A DNA stretch of 64,000 nucleotides. Origin: Nonomuraea sediminis (GTDB taxonomy: Bacteria; Actinomycetota; Actinomycetes; Streptosporangiales; Streptosporangiaceae). The position numbers were made by a program, and so were the translations under genes. A model generated the notes under the pieces. It was not told where the DNA came from. It ran no database searches and worked only from the letters and a program-made list of their open reading frames with translations. This document shows positions 43,792 through 52,940 of the stretch, piece by piece. Every line of letters starts with the position of its first letter. Position 1 is the stretch's first letter. Location of the stretch: positions 1 through 64,000 of the forward strand of contig NZ_JAHDTI010000021.1 of assembly GCF_018531495.1 (NCBI RefSeq), in the 5' to 3' direction.

Positions 43792-44118
43792 GTGACCTAC
43801 GTCATCGCGCAGCCTTGCGTGGACGTCCTGGACAAGGCGTGCATCGAGGAGTGCCCCGTCGATTGCATCTACGAGGGCGAGCGCATGCTTTACATCCACC
43901 CCGACGAGTGCGTGGACTGCGGCGCGTGCGAGCCTGTGTGCCCCGTCGAGGCGATTTTCTACGAGGATGACCTTCCCGAGCAGTGGAAGGACTACTACAA
44001 GGCGAACGTGGACTTCTTCGAGGACCTCGGTTCGCCCGGTGGCGCCTCGAAGGTCGGCAAGATCGACAAGGACCACCCCCTCATCGCCGCTCTGCCGCCG
44101 CAGGCCGAGGGCGAGTAG
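43792..44118 (+). CDS. fdxA: Seven-iron ferredoxin
   Basis: A 108-residue 3Fe-4S/4Fe-4S ferredoxin. Cys residues lie in CVDVLDKACIEECPVDC (residues 9-25) and CVDCGACEPVCP (about 40-51); the altered spacing of the first group is typical of 7Fe types. It carries electrons in the cytoplasm, for example to cytochromes P450 or reductases. The GTG at 43792 (VTYVIAQPC) has AAGGAG upstream. It precedes dapC, the same order as fdxC-dapC in mycobacteria. Confidence 0.93.
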   Translation: MTYVIAQPCVDVLDKACIEECPVDCIYEGERMLYIHPDECVDCGACEPVCPVEAIFYEDDLPEQWKDYYKANVDFFEDLGSPGGASKVGKIDKDHPLIAALPPQAEGE

Positions 44119-44134
44119 TCAGTTCCCGGGGGTT

Positions 44135-44154
44135 CGGTACGGCCGGCCGTACCG
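44135..44154. promoter_or_regulatory. 20-bp perfect palindrome between fdxA and dapC
   Basis: CGGTACGGCCGGCCGTACCG is a perfect palindrome 16 bases after the fdxA stop and 19 before dapC. It could be a terminator hairpin (stem about 8 bp) or a protein-binding site for dapC. Confidence 0.55.
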
Positions 44155-44173
44155 GACCCATGTCTGGAGAGCC

Positions 44174-45244
44174 GTGAACAAGCTTCCCGATTTCCCGTGG
44201 GACCGGCTGGAGCCGTACAAGGAACGCGCTCTGGCGCATCCCGACGGGATCGTCGATCTGTCGATCGGCACGCCGGTCGATCCGGTGCCCAGGGTGATCC
44301 AGGATGCCCTGATCCAGGGCGCCGACAGCCCCGGCTACCCGCTGACGCACGGCACTCCCGCGCTGCGTGAGGCGGCGGCGGGGTGGCTGGCGCGCCGCCA
44401 CGGCGTCACGGTCGAGCCGCGGGACGTGCTGCCGCTGATCGGCTCGAAGGAGTTCATCGCCGCGCTGCCCGGCTACCTGGGCGCACAGCGGGTGGTGTTC
44501 CCCGAGCTCGCCTACCCCACCTATGACGTAGGGGCCAGGTTGGCGGGGGCCTCCGCAGTCGCCTCGGACGGGCTGCTCGCGCTCGGGCCGGAGAAGGTGG
44601 ACCTGGTCTGGGTGAACTCGCCCAGCAACCCCACCGGACGGGTGCTGCCCGTCGAACACCTGCGCAAGGTGGTCGCCTGGGCGCGCGAGCGCGGCGCGAT
44701 CGTGGCCTCCGACGAGTGCTACATCGAGCTGGGCTGGGAGGAACAGCCGGTCTCGATCCTGCACCCGTCGGTGTGCGAGGGCTCCCACGAGGGGCTGCTC
44801 GCGGTCCACTCGCTGTCCAAGCGCTCCAACCTGGCCGGATACAGGGCCGGGTTCGTCACGGGCGATCCCGCGCTGGTCAAGCGGCTGCTGGAGACCCGCA
44901 AGCACGCGGGGATGCTGATGCCGCAGCCGGTGCAGTCCGCGATGACGGTCGCGCTGGGCGACGACGCGCACGCCGAGGCGCAGCGGGAGCTGTACTCGGC
45001 CAGGCGGGCGGTCCTGCGGCCCGCGCTGGAGCGGGCGGGGTGGCGCATCGATCACTCGGTGGCCGGGCTGTACCTGTGGGCGTCGAACGGGGAGAACGCC
45101 TGGGATCAGGTAAGCAAGCTCTCCGAAATCGGGATTTTGGTCGCGCCGGGCGAATTCTACGGACCAGCAGGTGAGCGACACGTCCGCGTGGCGCTGACCG
45201 CGTCCGACGAACGCATCGGTGCGGCGGTGGGCCGCCTCCAGTAG
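44174..45244 (+). CDS. dapC: N-succinyldiaminopimelate aminotransferase
   Basis: DapC is a PLP-dependent class I/II aminotransferase that makes N-succinyl-LL-diaminopimelate for lysine and cell-wall synthesis. Product of 356 residues. VWVNSPSNPTGRVLP (about residues 154-168) binds PLP, DECYIELGW (about 180-188) holds the Asp/Tyr pair, and HSLSKRSNLAGYR (about 217-229) carries the Schiff-base Lys. GTG 44174 with GGAGA upstream is the start. Context with dapD and dapE 1.6 kb away supports the assignment to the succinylase pathway. Confidence 0.93.
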   Translation: MNKLPDFPWDRLEPYKERALAHPDGIVDLSIGTPVDPVPRVIQDALIQGADSPGYPLTHGTPALREAAAGWLARRHGVTVEPRDVLPLIGSKEFIAALPGYLGAQRVVFPELAYPTYDVGARLAGASAVASDGLLALGPEKVDLVWVNSPSNPTGRVLPVEHLRKVVAWARERGAIVASDECYIELGWEEQPVSILHPSVCEGSHEGLLAVHSLSKRSNLAGYRAGFVTGDPALVKRLLETRKHAGMLMPQPVQSAMTVALGDDAHAEAQRELYSARRAVLRPALERAGWRIDHSVAGLYLWASNGENAWDQVSKLSEIGILVAPGEFYGPAGERHVRVALTASDERIGAAVGRLQ

Positions 45245-45310
45245 GATCGCGCCTCATAAGTTGATAAAGGGCGTTAGCCGAGGCAGACCGCGAGTGGAGC
45301 GAGCTGATCG

Positions 45311-45982
45311 ATGAGCATGACCTCCATGGTCGTACTCGGGCTGAGCATCGCCACCGTCCTCCTGCTGCTTGGGGCCTTCGTGGCCACCATGCGCCAGGAC
45401 AGGAAGGGCCGCACGACCGCGCCGCCTGCCGAGGTCGCTCCCGTCGAGACCCCGCTCGCGGCGCCCGTGAGTGTGCCCGGCCATGTCGGCTCGGACTACG
45501 ACGATCCCCGGACCATCAAGGTCGGCGATCGGATCGAAGTGCACGGCTCGCCCTCGCGCGTCCGCGGCGCCGTCTTCGTGTCCTGGCAGGGGCAGGAGTG
45601 GACGGAGTACGTCCTGGAGGAGGGCGTCGCCCGCACGCGCTGGCTCTCGGTGGAGGTACGGCAGGGCCTCGCCTCCGGCGATCCGCCCCACCTGGAGGTC
45701 CTCGTCTGGACCGACGTCCCGACGCAGGGCATGGTGCCGGCCAAGAGCATGCTCATCATGGAGGGCATGGAGTTCTTCCCCATCGAGCGCGGCACGGCCG
45801 CCTTCCGCACGGAGGGCGACAGCGGCTACCCGGAGCGGGGCCTGCTGGACTTCGCCGACTACCGCGCCTCTGACGGCCGCCTGCTCTCCTTCGAACGCGT
45901 CCAGGGCGCCTCCTGGACCGCCAGCTACGCCGAGCCCCTGCCCCCCGGCTCCATCACCATCGTCAGCCGCGCCCCCAACTGA
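45311..45982 (+). CDS. DUF4178 domain membrane-anchored protein
   Basis: The 223-residue product has one N-terminal helix (about 5-27), a Pro/Ala linker (about 34-60), then IKVGDRIEVHGSPSRVRGAV and VLEEGVARTRWLSVEV, matching the DUF4178 beta-rich domain. The hydrophilic part most likely faces the cytoplasm. Family members accompany envelope stress or PspA-like genes in some bacteria, but function is unknown. It converges with the lysozyme-like gene, 2 bases between stops. Confidence 0.75.
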   Translation: MSMTSMVVLGLSIATVLLLLGAFVATMRQDRKGRTTAPPAEVAPVETPLAAPVSVPGHVGSDYDDPRTIKVGDRIEVHGSPSRVRGAVFVSWQGQEWTEYVLEEGVARTRWLSVEVRQGLASGDPPHLEVLVWTDVPTQGMVPAKSMLIMEGMEFFPIERGTAAFRTEGDSGYPERGLLDFADYRASDGRLLSFERVQGASWTASYAEPLPPGSITIVSRAPN

Positions 45983-45984
45983 GG

Positions 45985-46815
45985 TCAGGAGAGTTCGACC
46001 GCGTTGGCGGTGGGTTTGGTGGTGGGCCGCCAGCCGTCGTCGTCCGTGGCGGCGGCCGCGGCGGACCAGGCGTTGCCGCCGTAGGCGACGCGCTGCAGGC
46101 CGTACTTCTGGGCGTGCGCGACCGACCAGGAGGCGATCAGCCAGCCGCGGCGCTCGGTGACGGTGTCGGTGCTGCCGAGCGCGCGGGTGAGCTGGCGGCG
46201 GGCCTCGTCGGTGCGCGGCTGCGGCTTGGGCGTCTGCGCCTTGGGCGGCGGGTAGCTGCAGTGCAGGGCCTTGGGGACGCGGCCGGTGAAGGCCGAGGCC
46301 AGCAGCTTGGCGTCCTCCTCGTGCACGGCGTAGGCGTAGCCGCCGGCCGAGCGCTGCACCGCCTGGGCGGCGTCCGCGAGCGGGATCTTGCGGTAGTTCT
46401 TGACCTTCACCAGCGCGGCGAAGAATTTGTTCGAGGCGTAGACCGGGTCCATCAGCTGCTTCTTGGTGCCCCACCCCTGCGAGGCGCGCTGCTGGAAGAT
46501 GCCCACCGAGTCGCGGTCACCGTACTTGAGGTTGAACAGCTTGGATTCCTGCAGCGAGGTGGCCAGCGCGATCACCACGGCCCGCTCGGGCAACCTGCGG
46601 CGCGCCGCGACGGCGGCGATCGTGGCCGACATCTGCGCCTGCTCGGGGTCGAGCCCCAGCTCGCCCTTGTCGGTCTTGACCATGCAGTGAGCCTCGGCGA
46701 CCACCAGCGGAGCGGTCTTTTTGAGCAGGTTGTACAGGCCCACGGAGATTCCCACCGCGAGCACGACGACGATGACCGCGATGGCGATGACTCCGCGGGA
46801 GAAGCGCAGGCGCAC
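45985..46815 (-). CDS. Membrane-anchored lytic-transglycosylase-like protein
   Basis: This 276-residue product has an N-terminal anchor (about 8-30). Residues about 60-180 resemble the soluble lytic transglycosylase/lysozyme-like fold: ATSLQESKLFNLKYGDRDSVGIFQQRASQGWG (in two parts), in which QES supplies the candidate catalytic Glu and GIFQQR is typical. The remainder (about 195-276) is Pro-rich then a small domain. It probably acts on peptidoglycan outside the membrane. It is divergent from dapD by 36 bases. Confidence 0.75.
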   Translation of the reverse strand: MRLRFSRGVIAIAVIVVVLAVGISVGLYNLLKKTAPLVVAEAHCMVKTDKGELGLDPEQAQMSATIAAVAARRRLPERAVVIALATSLQESKLFNLKYGDRDSVGIFQQRASQGWGTKKQLMDPVYASNKFFAALVKVKNYRKIPLADAAQAVQRSAGGYAYAVHEEDAKLLASAFTGRVPKALHCSYPPPKAQTPKPQPRTDEARRQLTRALGSTDTVTERRGWLIASWSVAHAQKYGLQRVAYGGNAWSAAAAATDDDGWRPTTKPTANAVELS

Positions 46816-46851
46816 CCTGAAAAACTACCCGGCCAGATAGGCTCCGTGGCC

Positions 46852-47675
<824 letters not shown>

Positions 47676-47676
<1 letters not shown>

Positions 47677-48731
47677 TGTTGGACCTCACGCAGGACGTCG
47701 GTGACCTGACCGCCGCCATCGTGGACGTCGAGTCGGTCAGCGGCGACGAGAAGGCGCTGGCCGACCTGGTCGAGGAGGCGCTGCGGGCGCTGCCCCACCT
47801 GACCGTCGACCGTTCCGGCGACACGGTCGTGGCCCGCACCTTCCTCGGGTACGGCGAGCGGGTCCTGATCGCGGGCCATCTCGACACCGTGCCCGTGGCG
47901 GCCAACCTGCCCAGCCGGGTCGAGGGCGACCTGCTCTACGGCTGCGGCACCACCGACATGAAGGCAGGCGTGGCCGTCGCGCTCAAGCTCGCCGCGACCG
48001 TGACGAACCCCGCCAGGGACGTGACCTACGTCTTCTACGACTGCGAGGAGGTCGAGGCCGAGCGCAACGGCCTCAACCGGGTCGCCCGCGACCACGCCGA
48101 CTGGCTGGCCGCCGACTTCGCCGTGCTGATGGAGCCCACCGACGGCGTCATCGAGGGCGGCTGCCAGGGCACGCTGCGCGTCGACGTCACGGTCAGGGGC
48201 AAGCGTGCCCACAGCGCCAGGTCCTGGTTCGGGGTCAACGCCATCCACGGCGTCGAGCCGGTGCTGGCCAGGCTGAACTCCTACGAGGCCAGGCTGCCCG
48301 TGGTCGACGGCCTGCAGTACCACGAGGGGCTCAACGCGGTCGGCATCAGGGGCGGTGTCGCAGGCAACGTCATCCCCGACGCGTGCGTGGTGTCGGTGAA
48401 CTACCGCTTCGCCCCCGACCTGACGATCGAGCAGGCGCAGGACCACGTGCGCGAGGTGTTCGACGGGTTCGAGCTGGACTTCACCGACGCCGCGCCCGGC
48501 GCCAGGCCCGGGCTCACCCATCCGGTGGCGGCCGCCTTCATCGCCGCGGTCGGCGGCACGCCCCGCGCCAAGCTCGGCTGGACCGATGTCGCCCGCTTCT
48601 CCGCGCTCGGCGTGCCCGCCGTCAACTACGGTCCTGGTGACCCGAATCTGGCGCACCAGCAGGGGGAGTACGTGTCGCTGCCGCTGATCGCGGAAAGCGA
48701 GCGGGCCATGCTCGACTGGCTCCGCACATGA
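47676..48731 (+). CDS. dapE: Succinyl-diaminopimelate desuccinylase
   Basis: DapE hydrolyses N-succinyl-LL-diaminopimelate to LL-diaminopimelate using two zinc ions. Product of 351 residues, M20 fold: AGHLDTVP (about residues 66-73, His/Asp), GCGTTDMKAGVA (about 88-99), CEEVEAERNG (about 124-133, Glu base) and AHQQGEYV near the C-terminus (metal His). It shares one base with the dapD stop. A terminator hairpin starts at its stop codon. Confidence 0.94.
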
Positions 48732-48774
48732 AAGTGGCTCTCCTCGCCGGCCATTTGGCGGGGAGAGCCACTTT
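48731..48774 (+). terminator. Intrinsic terminator after dapE
   Basis: AAAGTGGCTCTCC-T-CGCC pairs with GGCG-G-GGAGAGCCACTTT around GGCCATTT. The stem has about 17 pairs with one internal mismatch and starts in the dapE stop codon. Confidence 0.9.
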
Positions 48775-48962
48775 CAGTCCCGAGCAGCACCCTCGCCGAT
48801 TAGACGTAGGCTCCTCGAAATCCGGTTCCCTGTTTCTTTCAAGATTTTTTAGAGAAGCTGAAATGGCCTCTGACCAGGGACTCCTCCATCGGGATGGGCT
48901 CGGAGGGGAGCTCGGACGCCGGGAGACGCCCAATTCGCGCAAGACGGGCTAGCGTGCTCCCT

Positions 48963-49757
48963 ATGAAACAGACACGTCCGGAACGCCGCCAAGGACAGGC
49001 CGTGGTCCGTGGCAATCTGGTGCCCTCCTCCACGCACGACCAGCGCCTGCTCGACCGGCAGGGGCCCGCCGACTGGGTGCACATGGACCCGTGGCGGGTG
49101 CTGCGCATCCAGGCGGAGTTCGTCGAGGGTTTCGGCGCGCTGGCCGAGCTGCCTCCGGCCGTGACCGTGTTCGGCTCGGCGCGCACGCCGGACGACTCGT
49201 CCGAGTACGAGCTCGGCGTGCGGCTGGGCCGGGCGCTGGCCGACGCCGGATACGCGGTGATCACCGGGGGCGGGCCGGGCGTCATGGAGGCGGCCAACCG
49301 CGGCGCCACGGAGGCCGAGGGCATCTCGGTCGGGCTCGGCATCGAGCTGCCGTTCGAGCAGCGCATGAACGACTACGTGGACCTCGGGATCGAGTTCCGT
49401 TACTTCTTCGTCCGCAAGACGATGTTCGTCAAGTACTCCTGCGGCTTCATCGCGCTGCCCGGCGGGTTCGGCACGCTCGACGAGCTGTTCGAGGCGCTCA
49501 CGCTGGTGCAGACGCGCAAGGTGACCTCCTTCCCCGTGGTGCTGATGGGCAGCGACTACTGGGGCGGGCTGCTGGAGTGGATCAAGCATTCGCTGCTGGG
49601 CGGCGGCAAGATCTCGCCCCAGGACCTCGACCTCATCCACCTCACCGACGACGTCGACGAGGCCGTGCGCATCGTGGCCGACGCCGACCTGGCGCGCTCC
49701 AGGCAGCGCGAGGAGGAACTGGCGGCGGTCGCGAGCCAGCCCGCCGAACCCCAGTAG
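48963..49757 (+). CDS. LOG family protein (TIGR00730), first copy
   Basis: The 264-residue product has the Rossmann-like LOG fold: VTVFGSART (about residues 69-77), GGGPGVMEAANRGA (about 102-115) and PGGFGTLDELFE (about 167-178), the PGGxGTxxE signature. Members hydrolyse cytokinin riboside monophosphates or related nucleotide 5'-monophosphates, releasing the base. Residues 1-45 form a basic N-terminal extension. Same location (after dapE) as in mycobacteria. A second LOG gene follows after 23 bases. Confidence 0.88.
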   Translation: MKQTRPERRQGQAVVRGNLVPSSTHDQRLLDRQGPADWVHMDPWRVLRIQAEFVEGFGALAELPPAVTVFGSARTPDDSSEYELGVRLGRALADAGYAVITGGGPGVMEAANRGATEAEGISVGLGIELPFEQRMNDYVDLGIEFRYFFVRKTMFVKYSCGFIALPGGFGTLDELFEALTLVQTRKVTSFPVVLMGSDYWGGLLEWIKHSLLGGGKISPQDLDLIHLTDDVDEAVRIVADADLARSRQREEELAAVASQPAEPQ

Positions 49758-49780
49758 AGGGCCCCGAATAAGCTCGCTCC

Positions 49781-50368
49781 GTGAATATCTGCGTCTTTTG
49801 CTCCTCCAGTCAGAAGATCGACCAGAAGTACGTGGACCTGGCGGCCGAGGTCGGCACCGAGCTCGCCACGCGCGGGCACACGCTGGTGAGCGGCGGTGCC
49901 ACGGTCTCCTGCATGGGGGCTGTGACCAGGTCCACGCGGGCGGCGGGCGGGCGCACCGTGGGAGTCATCCCGCAGGCGCTGGTGGACATCGAGATCGCCG
50001 ACACCGAATCGGACGAGCTGATCGTCACCGCCGACATGCGCGAGCGCAAGGGCATCATGGACGCCCGCGCCGACGCCTTCCTGGTGCTGCCGGGCGGCAT
50101 CGGGACGCTCGAGGAACTGTTCGAGATCTGGACGACCCGCGTGCTCGGCCTGCACGACCGGCCGCTGGTCATCCTGGACCCGTGGGGGCTGTTCGAGCCG
50201 CTGCGCCAGCTCGTCGACAACCTGTACGAGGCGGGATTCACCCGGGCCAACATCTTCGACGCGGTGTCGTGGACGACCTCGGTGGAGGAGGCCTTCGAGC
50301 ACCTGGAGGGGCGGGCCAAGCCGGTGCGGCCGAGCGTGGAGGAGCTAGGCGAGTCCGCGGCGGGTTAG
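49781..50368 (+). CDS. LOG family protein (TIGR00730), second copy
   Basis: This 195-residue product of canonical LOG length begins at GTG 49781 (MNICVFCSSS). It has SGGATVSCMGAVT (about residues 38-50) and PGGIGTLEELFEIW (about 104-117), with the catalytic Arg/Glu pattern of phosphoribohydrolases. It is probably co-transcribed with the preceding LOG gene. The two are distant paralogues: the first is longer, with a different N-terminus. Its end overlaps the convergent DHPS-like gene by 24 bases. Confidence 0.9.
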   Translation: MNICVFCSSSQKIDQKYVDLAAEVGTELATRGHTLVSGGATVSCMGAVTRSTRAAGGRTVGVIPQALVDIEIADTESDELIVTADMRERKGIMDARADAFLVLPGGIGTLEELFEIWTTRVLGLHDRPLVILDPWGLFEPLRQLVDNLYEAGFTRANIFDAVSWTTSVEEAFEHLEGRAKPVRPSVEELGESAAG

Positions 50369-50626
50369 CGCAGGGGGCCGGTTGCCCGCCAGGGAGTCGG
50401 TCATCTCCAGGGCCTGCCGTACCTCGTCCATGTATTCCGTGACGAATACCCGCGCTCCATGCCAGAAGTAGACGGCCGCCGCGGCGAGCGCGGCGTCGAG
50501 CGGGGACGGCAACGTGACCAGCACGGTCACGCCCGCGGCGGACAGTTCGGCGGCCTCCGCGGGGGTCCGGGCCTGCGTCCACGCGGGATCCCAGGGCGCG
50601 CCTGGGGTGACAAGTGCGGGCATCAT
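50345..50626 (-). CDS. Small protein resembling the C-terminus of dihydropteroate synthase
   Basis: A frame of 93 residues from ATG 50626 (or 50623). AAAAVYFWHGARVFVTEYMD and VRQALEMTDSLAG resemble the last helix and strand of FolP-type dihydropteroate synthases (GARIVRVHDV-like). In mycobacteria a folP copy lies at this position between LOG and the DivIVA-like gene, so a decayed or miniaturised FolP is inferred. The catalytic pterin and pABA-site motifs are missing. Its start lies directly against the divergent DivIVA-like gene. Confidence 0.5.
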   Translation of the reverse strand: MMPALVTPGAPWDPAWTQARTPAEAAELSAAGVTVLVTLPSPLDAALAAAAVYFWHGARVFVTEYMDEVRQALEMTDSLAGNRPPALTRRGLA

Positions 50627-50654
50627 GCCCCGATGGTATGAGTACGATGCCAAT

Positions 50655-51428
50655 GTGCTGGTCGTCGTACTCGCCATCGCCGCGCTCGCCATTCTGGCCT
50701 GCGTCGTCTTGGTCTCCCTCGGTAGGGGCGGTGAGCTGACCGAGTTCCCGCCGGACGTGCCGCCGCTCGATCTGCCCGAGCCGGGGCAGCTGACGGCGGT
50801 GGACTTCATGGCGCTGCAGCTGCCGGTCAACCTGGTCGGGTATCACACGCAGAGCGTCGATGAGACCCTGCGGCGGGCCGCCAGCGCCATCAGCGCCCGC
50901 GACACCAGGATCGCGGTGCTCGAGCAGCGCGTGTCGGAGCTGCTGTCGAGCCGCCTGCACGCCCGCCAGGAGGTCTACGCGGCGCCGGGCAACGGACCGC
51001 GCACCGAGCACGAGCCGGAGGCGCCCGTCCGCCCCGCGCTGCCGGAGGAGGGCGACCAGGTCTACGCCCCACCGTCGTTCGGCAGGAACGACCAGCCCGA
51101 GGTACGGCAGGCCGCGACGCACCCCTACGAGGCGCTGACGTCCAAGCCGGGACCGGCCGAGGAGCCGGAGAGCCCGCCCGCCGTGGAGCCCGTCGAGGCA
51201 CGTCAGGACGAGGCACGTCAGGACGAGGCCGACCAGGCCGAGGTCTTTGAGGGAGAGGCCTTCGAGGGCGAGGTCCGCAAGGCCGAGGACCTCGAGGGTG
51301 AGCCCGAGCACGTCGAGGCCGATGAACCGCAAGGGGAGCAGGTGCGCGTCGAGGAGCCGGCGGCGCGGGACGAGGACGAGGAAGCCGTGCGGGTCTCGTG
51401 GGGCAAGGACGAGGGCGAGCGCCAGTGA
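50655..51428 (+). CDS. Membrane-anchored DivIVA-domain-like protein with acidic tail
   Basis: Product of about 257 residues. GTG 50655 gives MLVVVLAIAALAILACVVLV, one N-terminal helix; an ATG at 50625 is also open but its ATG overlaps the divergent gene's start codons. Residues about 40-85 (LPVNLVGYHTQSVDETLRRA, then ISARDTRIAVLEQRVSELL) form the DivIVA-like lipid/curvature motif and a short coiled coil. The rest is an acidic, repetitive tail (RQDEARQDEADQ). It likely sits at the membrane in the cytoplasm. Position before tag is conserved in actinobacteria. Confidence 0.7.
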   Translation: MLVVVLAIAALAILACVVLVSLGRGGELTEFPPDVPPLDLPEPGQLTAVDFMALQLPVNLVGYHTQSVDETLRRAASAISARDTRIAVLEQRVSELLSSRLHARQEVYAAPGNGPRTEHEPEAPVRPALPEEGDQVYAPPSFGRNDQPEVRQAATHPYEALTSKPGPAEEPESPPAVEPVEARQDEARQDEADQAEVFEGEAFEGEVRKAEDLEGEPEHVEADEPQGEQVRVEEPAARDEDEEAVRVSWGKDEGERQ

Positions 51429-51973
51429 CCGAGCTCATCCGCTGCGAGTGGGGAAACTCCACTCCGCTGTACACGGCCTACCACGACGAGGAGTGGGGCC
51501 GCCCGGTCCACGGCGACGACAAGGTCTTCGAGCGCGTCACGCTCGAGGCGTTCCAGTCGGGCCTGTCGTGGATCACGATCCTGCGCAAGCGGGAGAACTT
51601 CCGCAAGGCCTTCGACGGCTTCGAGATCCCCAAGGTCGCCGCCTACACCGAGCATGACGTGGAGCGCCTGCTGGCCGACGCCGGCATCGTCCGCAACCGG
51701 GCCAAGGTGGAGGCCGCGATCGCCAACGCCAGGGCCGCGCTCGACCTGCCGGGCGGGCTGTCGGAGCTGGTCTGGGGGTACGCGGATCCTGCCGCGCCCG
51801 TGCCGAAGACGATGGCCGACGTGCCCGCCGTCACGCCCGGGTCCAAGGCGCTGGCCAAGGAGCTGAAGAAGCACGGGTTCCGCTTCGTCGGCCCGACGAC
51901 GGCCTACGCGCTGATGCAGGCGATCGGGCTGGTCAACGACCACATCGAGGGCTGCATCGCCCGTCAGCCCTGA
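51425..51973 (+). CDS. tag: DNA-3-methyladenine glycosylase I
   Basis: Tag excises 3-methyladenine from alkylated DNA in base-excision repair. The 182-residue product has CEWGNSTPLYTAYHDEEWGRP (in two parts, residues 7-27; Cys/His zinc ligands and catalytic Glu), LEAFQSGLSWITILRKRENF (about 44-63), and HGFRFVGPTTAYALMQAIGL (about 152-171) with NDHIEGC at the end (zinc ligands). GTG 51425 overlaps the upstream stop (GTGA), so it is coupled to the DivIVA-like gene. Confidence 0.95.
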   Translation: MTELIRCEWGNSTPLYTAYHDEEWGRPVHGDDKVFERVTLEAFQSGLSWITILRKRENFRKAFDGFEIPKVAAYTEHDVERLLADAGIVRNRAKVEAAIANARAALDLPGGLSELVWGYADPAAPVPKTMADVPAVTPGSKALAKELKKHGFRFVGPTTAYALMQAIGLVNDHIEGCIARQP

Positions 51974-52071
51974 GCCCGCCGAGCCCAGGCCGCAGCTGTA
52001 GCGCGCCTCTGCACACCCCCAAGGACATGCGGGGCTTCAAGTGCGCCCACCCTCCGCAGGACGGCGACCGG

Positions 52072-52095
52072 GCCTTCCAGGACGGCCTGGAAGGC
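52072..52095. terminator. Bidirectional hairpin after tag
   Basis: GCCTTCCAGG and CCTGGAAGGC form a perfect 10-bp stem with loop ACGG, in the 175-base gap between the convergent tag and enoyl-CoA hydratase genes. Confidence 0.75.
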
Positions 52096-52148
52096 GCTGA
52101 GGACGCCGTGGAGCGGCAAGCAGGGCTTCGTGCACCTGGTGGGGGACC

Positions 52149-52925
52149 TCACTTCCCCTGGAAGGTGGGCCGCTGTTTGGCGAGGAAGGCCTGCGTGGCG
52201 TCCTGGTGGTCCTGGGTGGCCACGCAGGCGTCCTGCAGGTCGGCCTCCAGGGCCAGCGACTCGGCCAGGGAATGCGTGGCGGCGAAGGCCAGGGCCTGCT
52301 TGGTGGCCGCGTAGGCCCTGGTGGGTCCGGCGGCCAGCCGTACGGCCAGCTCGTGCGCGGTCTTCAGCACGTCGTCGGCGGGCACCACGCGCGTGACCAG
52401 GCCGAGCTCGAAGGCACGGGCCGCGTCCAGCGGCTCGCCGAGCAGCAGGTGCTCGGCGGCGCGGCCGGGGCCGACCAGGCGCTGCAGCGTCCAGGACATG
52501 CCCGAGTCGGGCGCCAGCCCGATCCCGGTGAAGGCGGCGGCGAACTTGGCCTTCTCCGAGGCGACCCGCAGGTCGCAGGCGAAGGCCAGGGCGGCGCCCG
52601 CGCCGGCGGCCACGCCGTTGACCGCGGCCACGACCGGCTTGGGCATCGTGGTGATCAGCTCGACGATCGGGTTGTAGTGCTCGCGCACCGTGTTGGCCAG
52701 GCCGCGGCCCGCCTCGAGGTTGTCGGCGTGCTCGCGCAGGTCCTGCCCGGCGCAGAATGCCCTGCCCGACCCGGTCAGCAGCACCGCCCTGACCGATTCG
52801 TCGGCCGCGGCGTCGCGCAGCGCGCCCAGCAGGGCGGTCTTGAGCTCGGCGGTGAGTGAGTTCATCGCGTCGGGTCGGTCGAGCGCGATGGTGGCGACGG
52901 CGTCGGTCACGTCATAGCGGATCAA
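52149..52925 (-). CDS. paaG: Enoyl-CoA hydratase/isomerase, PaaG-like
   Basis: The 258-residue crotonase-fold enzyme has FCAGQDLREH (about residues 60-69, oxyanion hole) and FAAAFTGIGLAPDSGMSW (about 132-149). The Asp in APDSG, without the second acidic residue of hydratases, is typical of PaaG, the isomerase acting on ring-1,2-epoxyphenylacetyl-CoA. It lies 15 bases after a PaaX-type regulator gene, which supports a link to aromatic or phenylacetate catabolism. No other paa genes are in the window, so a general enoyl-CoA isomerase remains possible. Confidence 0.8.
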   Translation of the reverse strand: MIRYDVTDAVATIALDRPDAMNSLTAELKTALLGALRDAAADESVRAVLLTGSGRAFCAGQDLREHADNLEAGRGLANTVREHYNPIVELITTMPKPVVAAVNGVAAGAGAALAFACDLRVASEKAKFAAAFTGIGLAPDSGMSWTLQRLVGPGRAAEHLLLGEPLDAARAFELGLVTRVVPADDVLKTAHELAVRLAAGPTRAYAATKQALAFAATHSLAESLALEADLQDACVATQDHQDATQAFLAKQRPTFQGK

Positions 52926-52940
52926 AGAGTGCTCCCTCGG

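Noticed and set aside
51974..52148. Short frame between tag and the enoyl-CoA hydratase gene
   Set aside because: No ribosome site or natural composition; the terminator hairpin lies within it.
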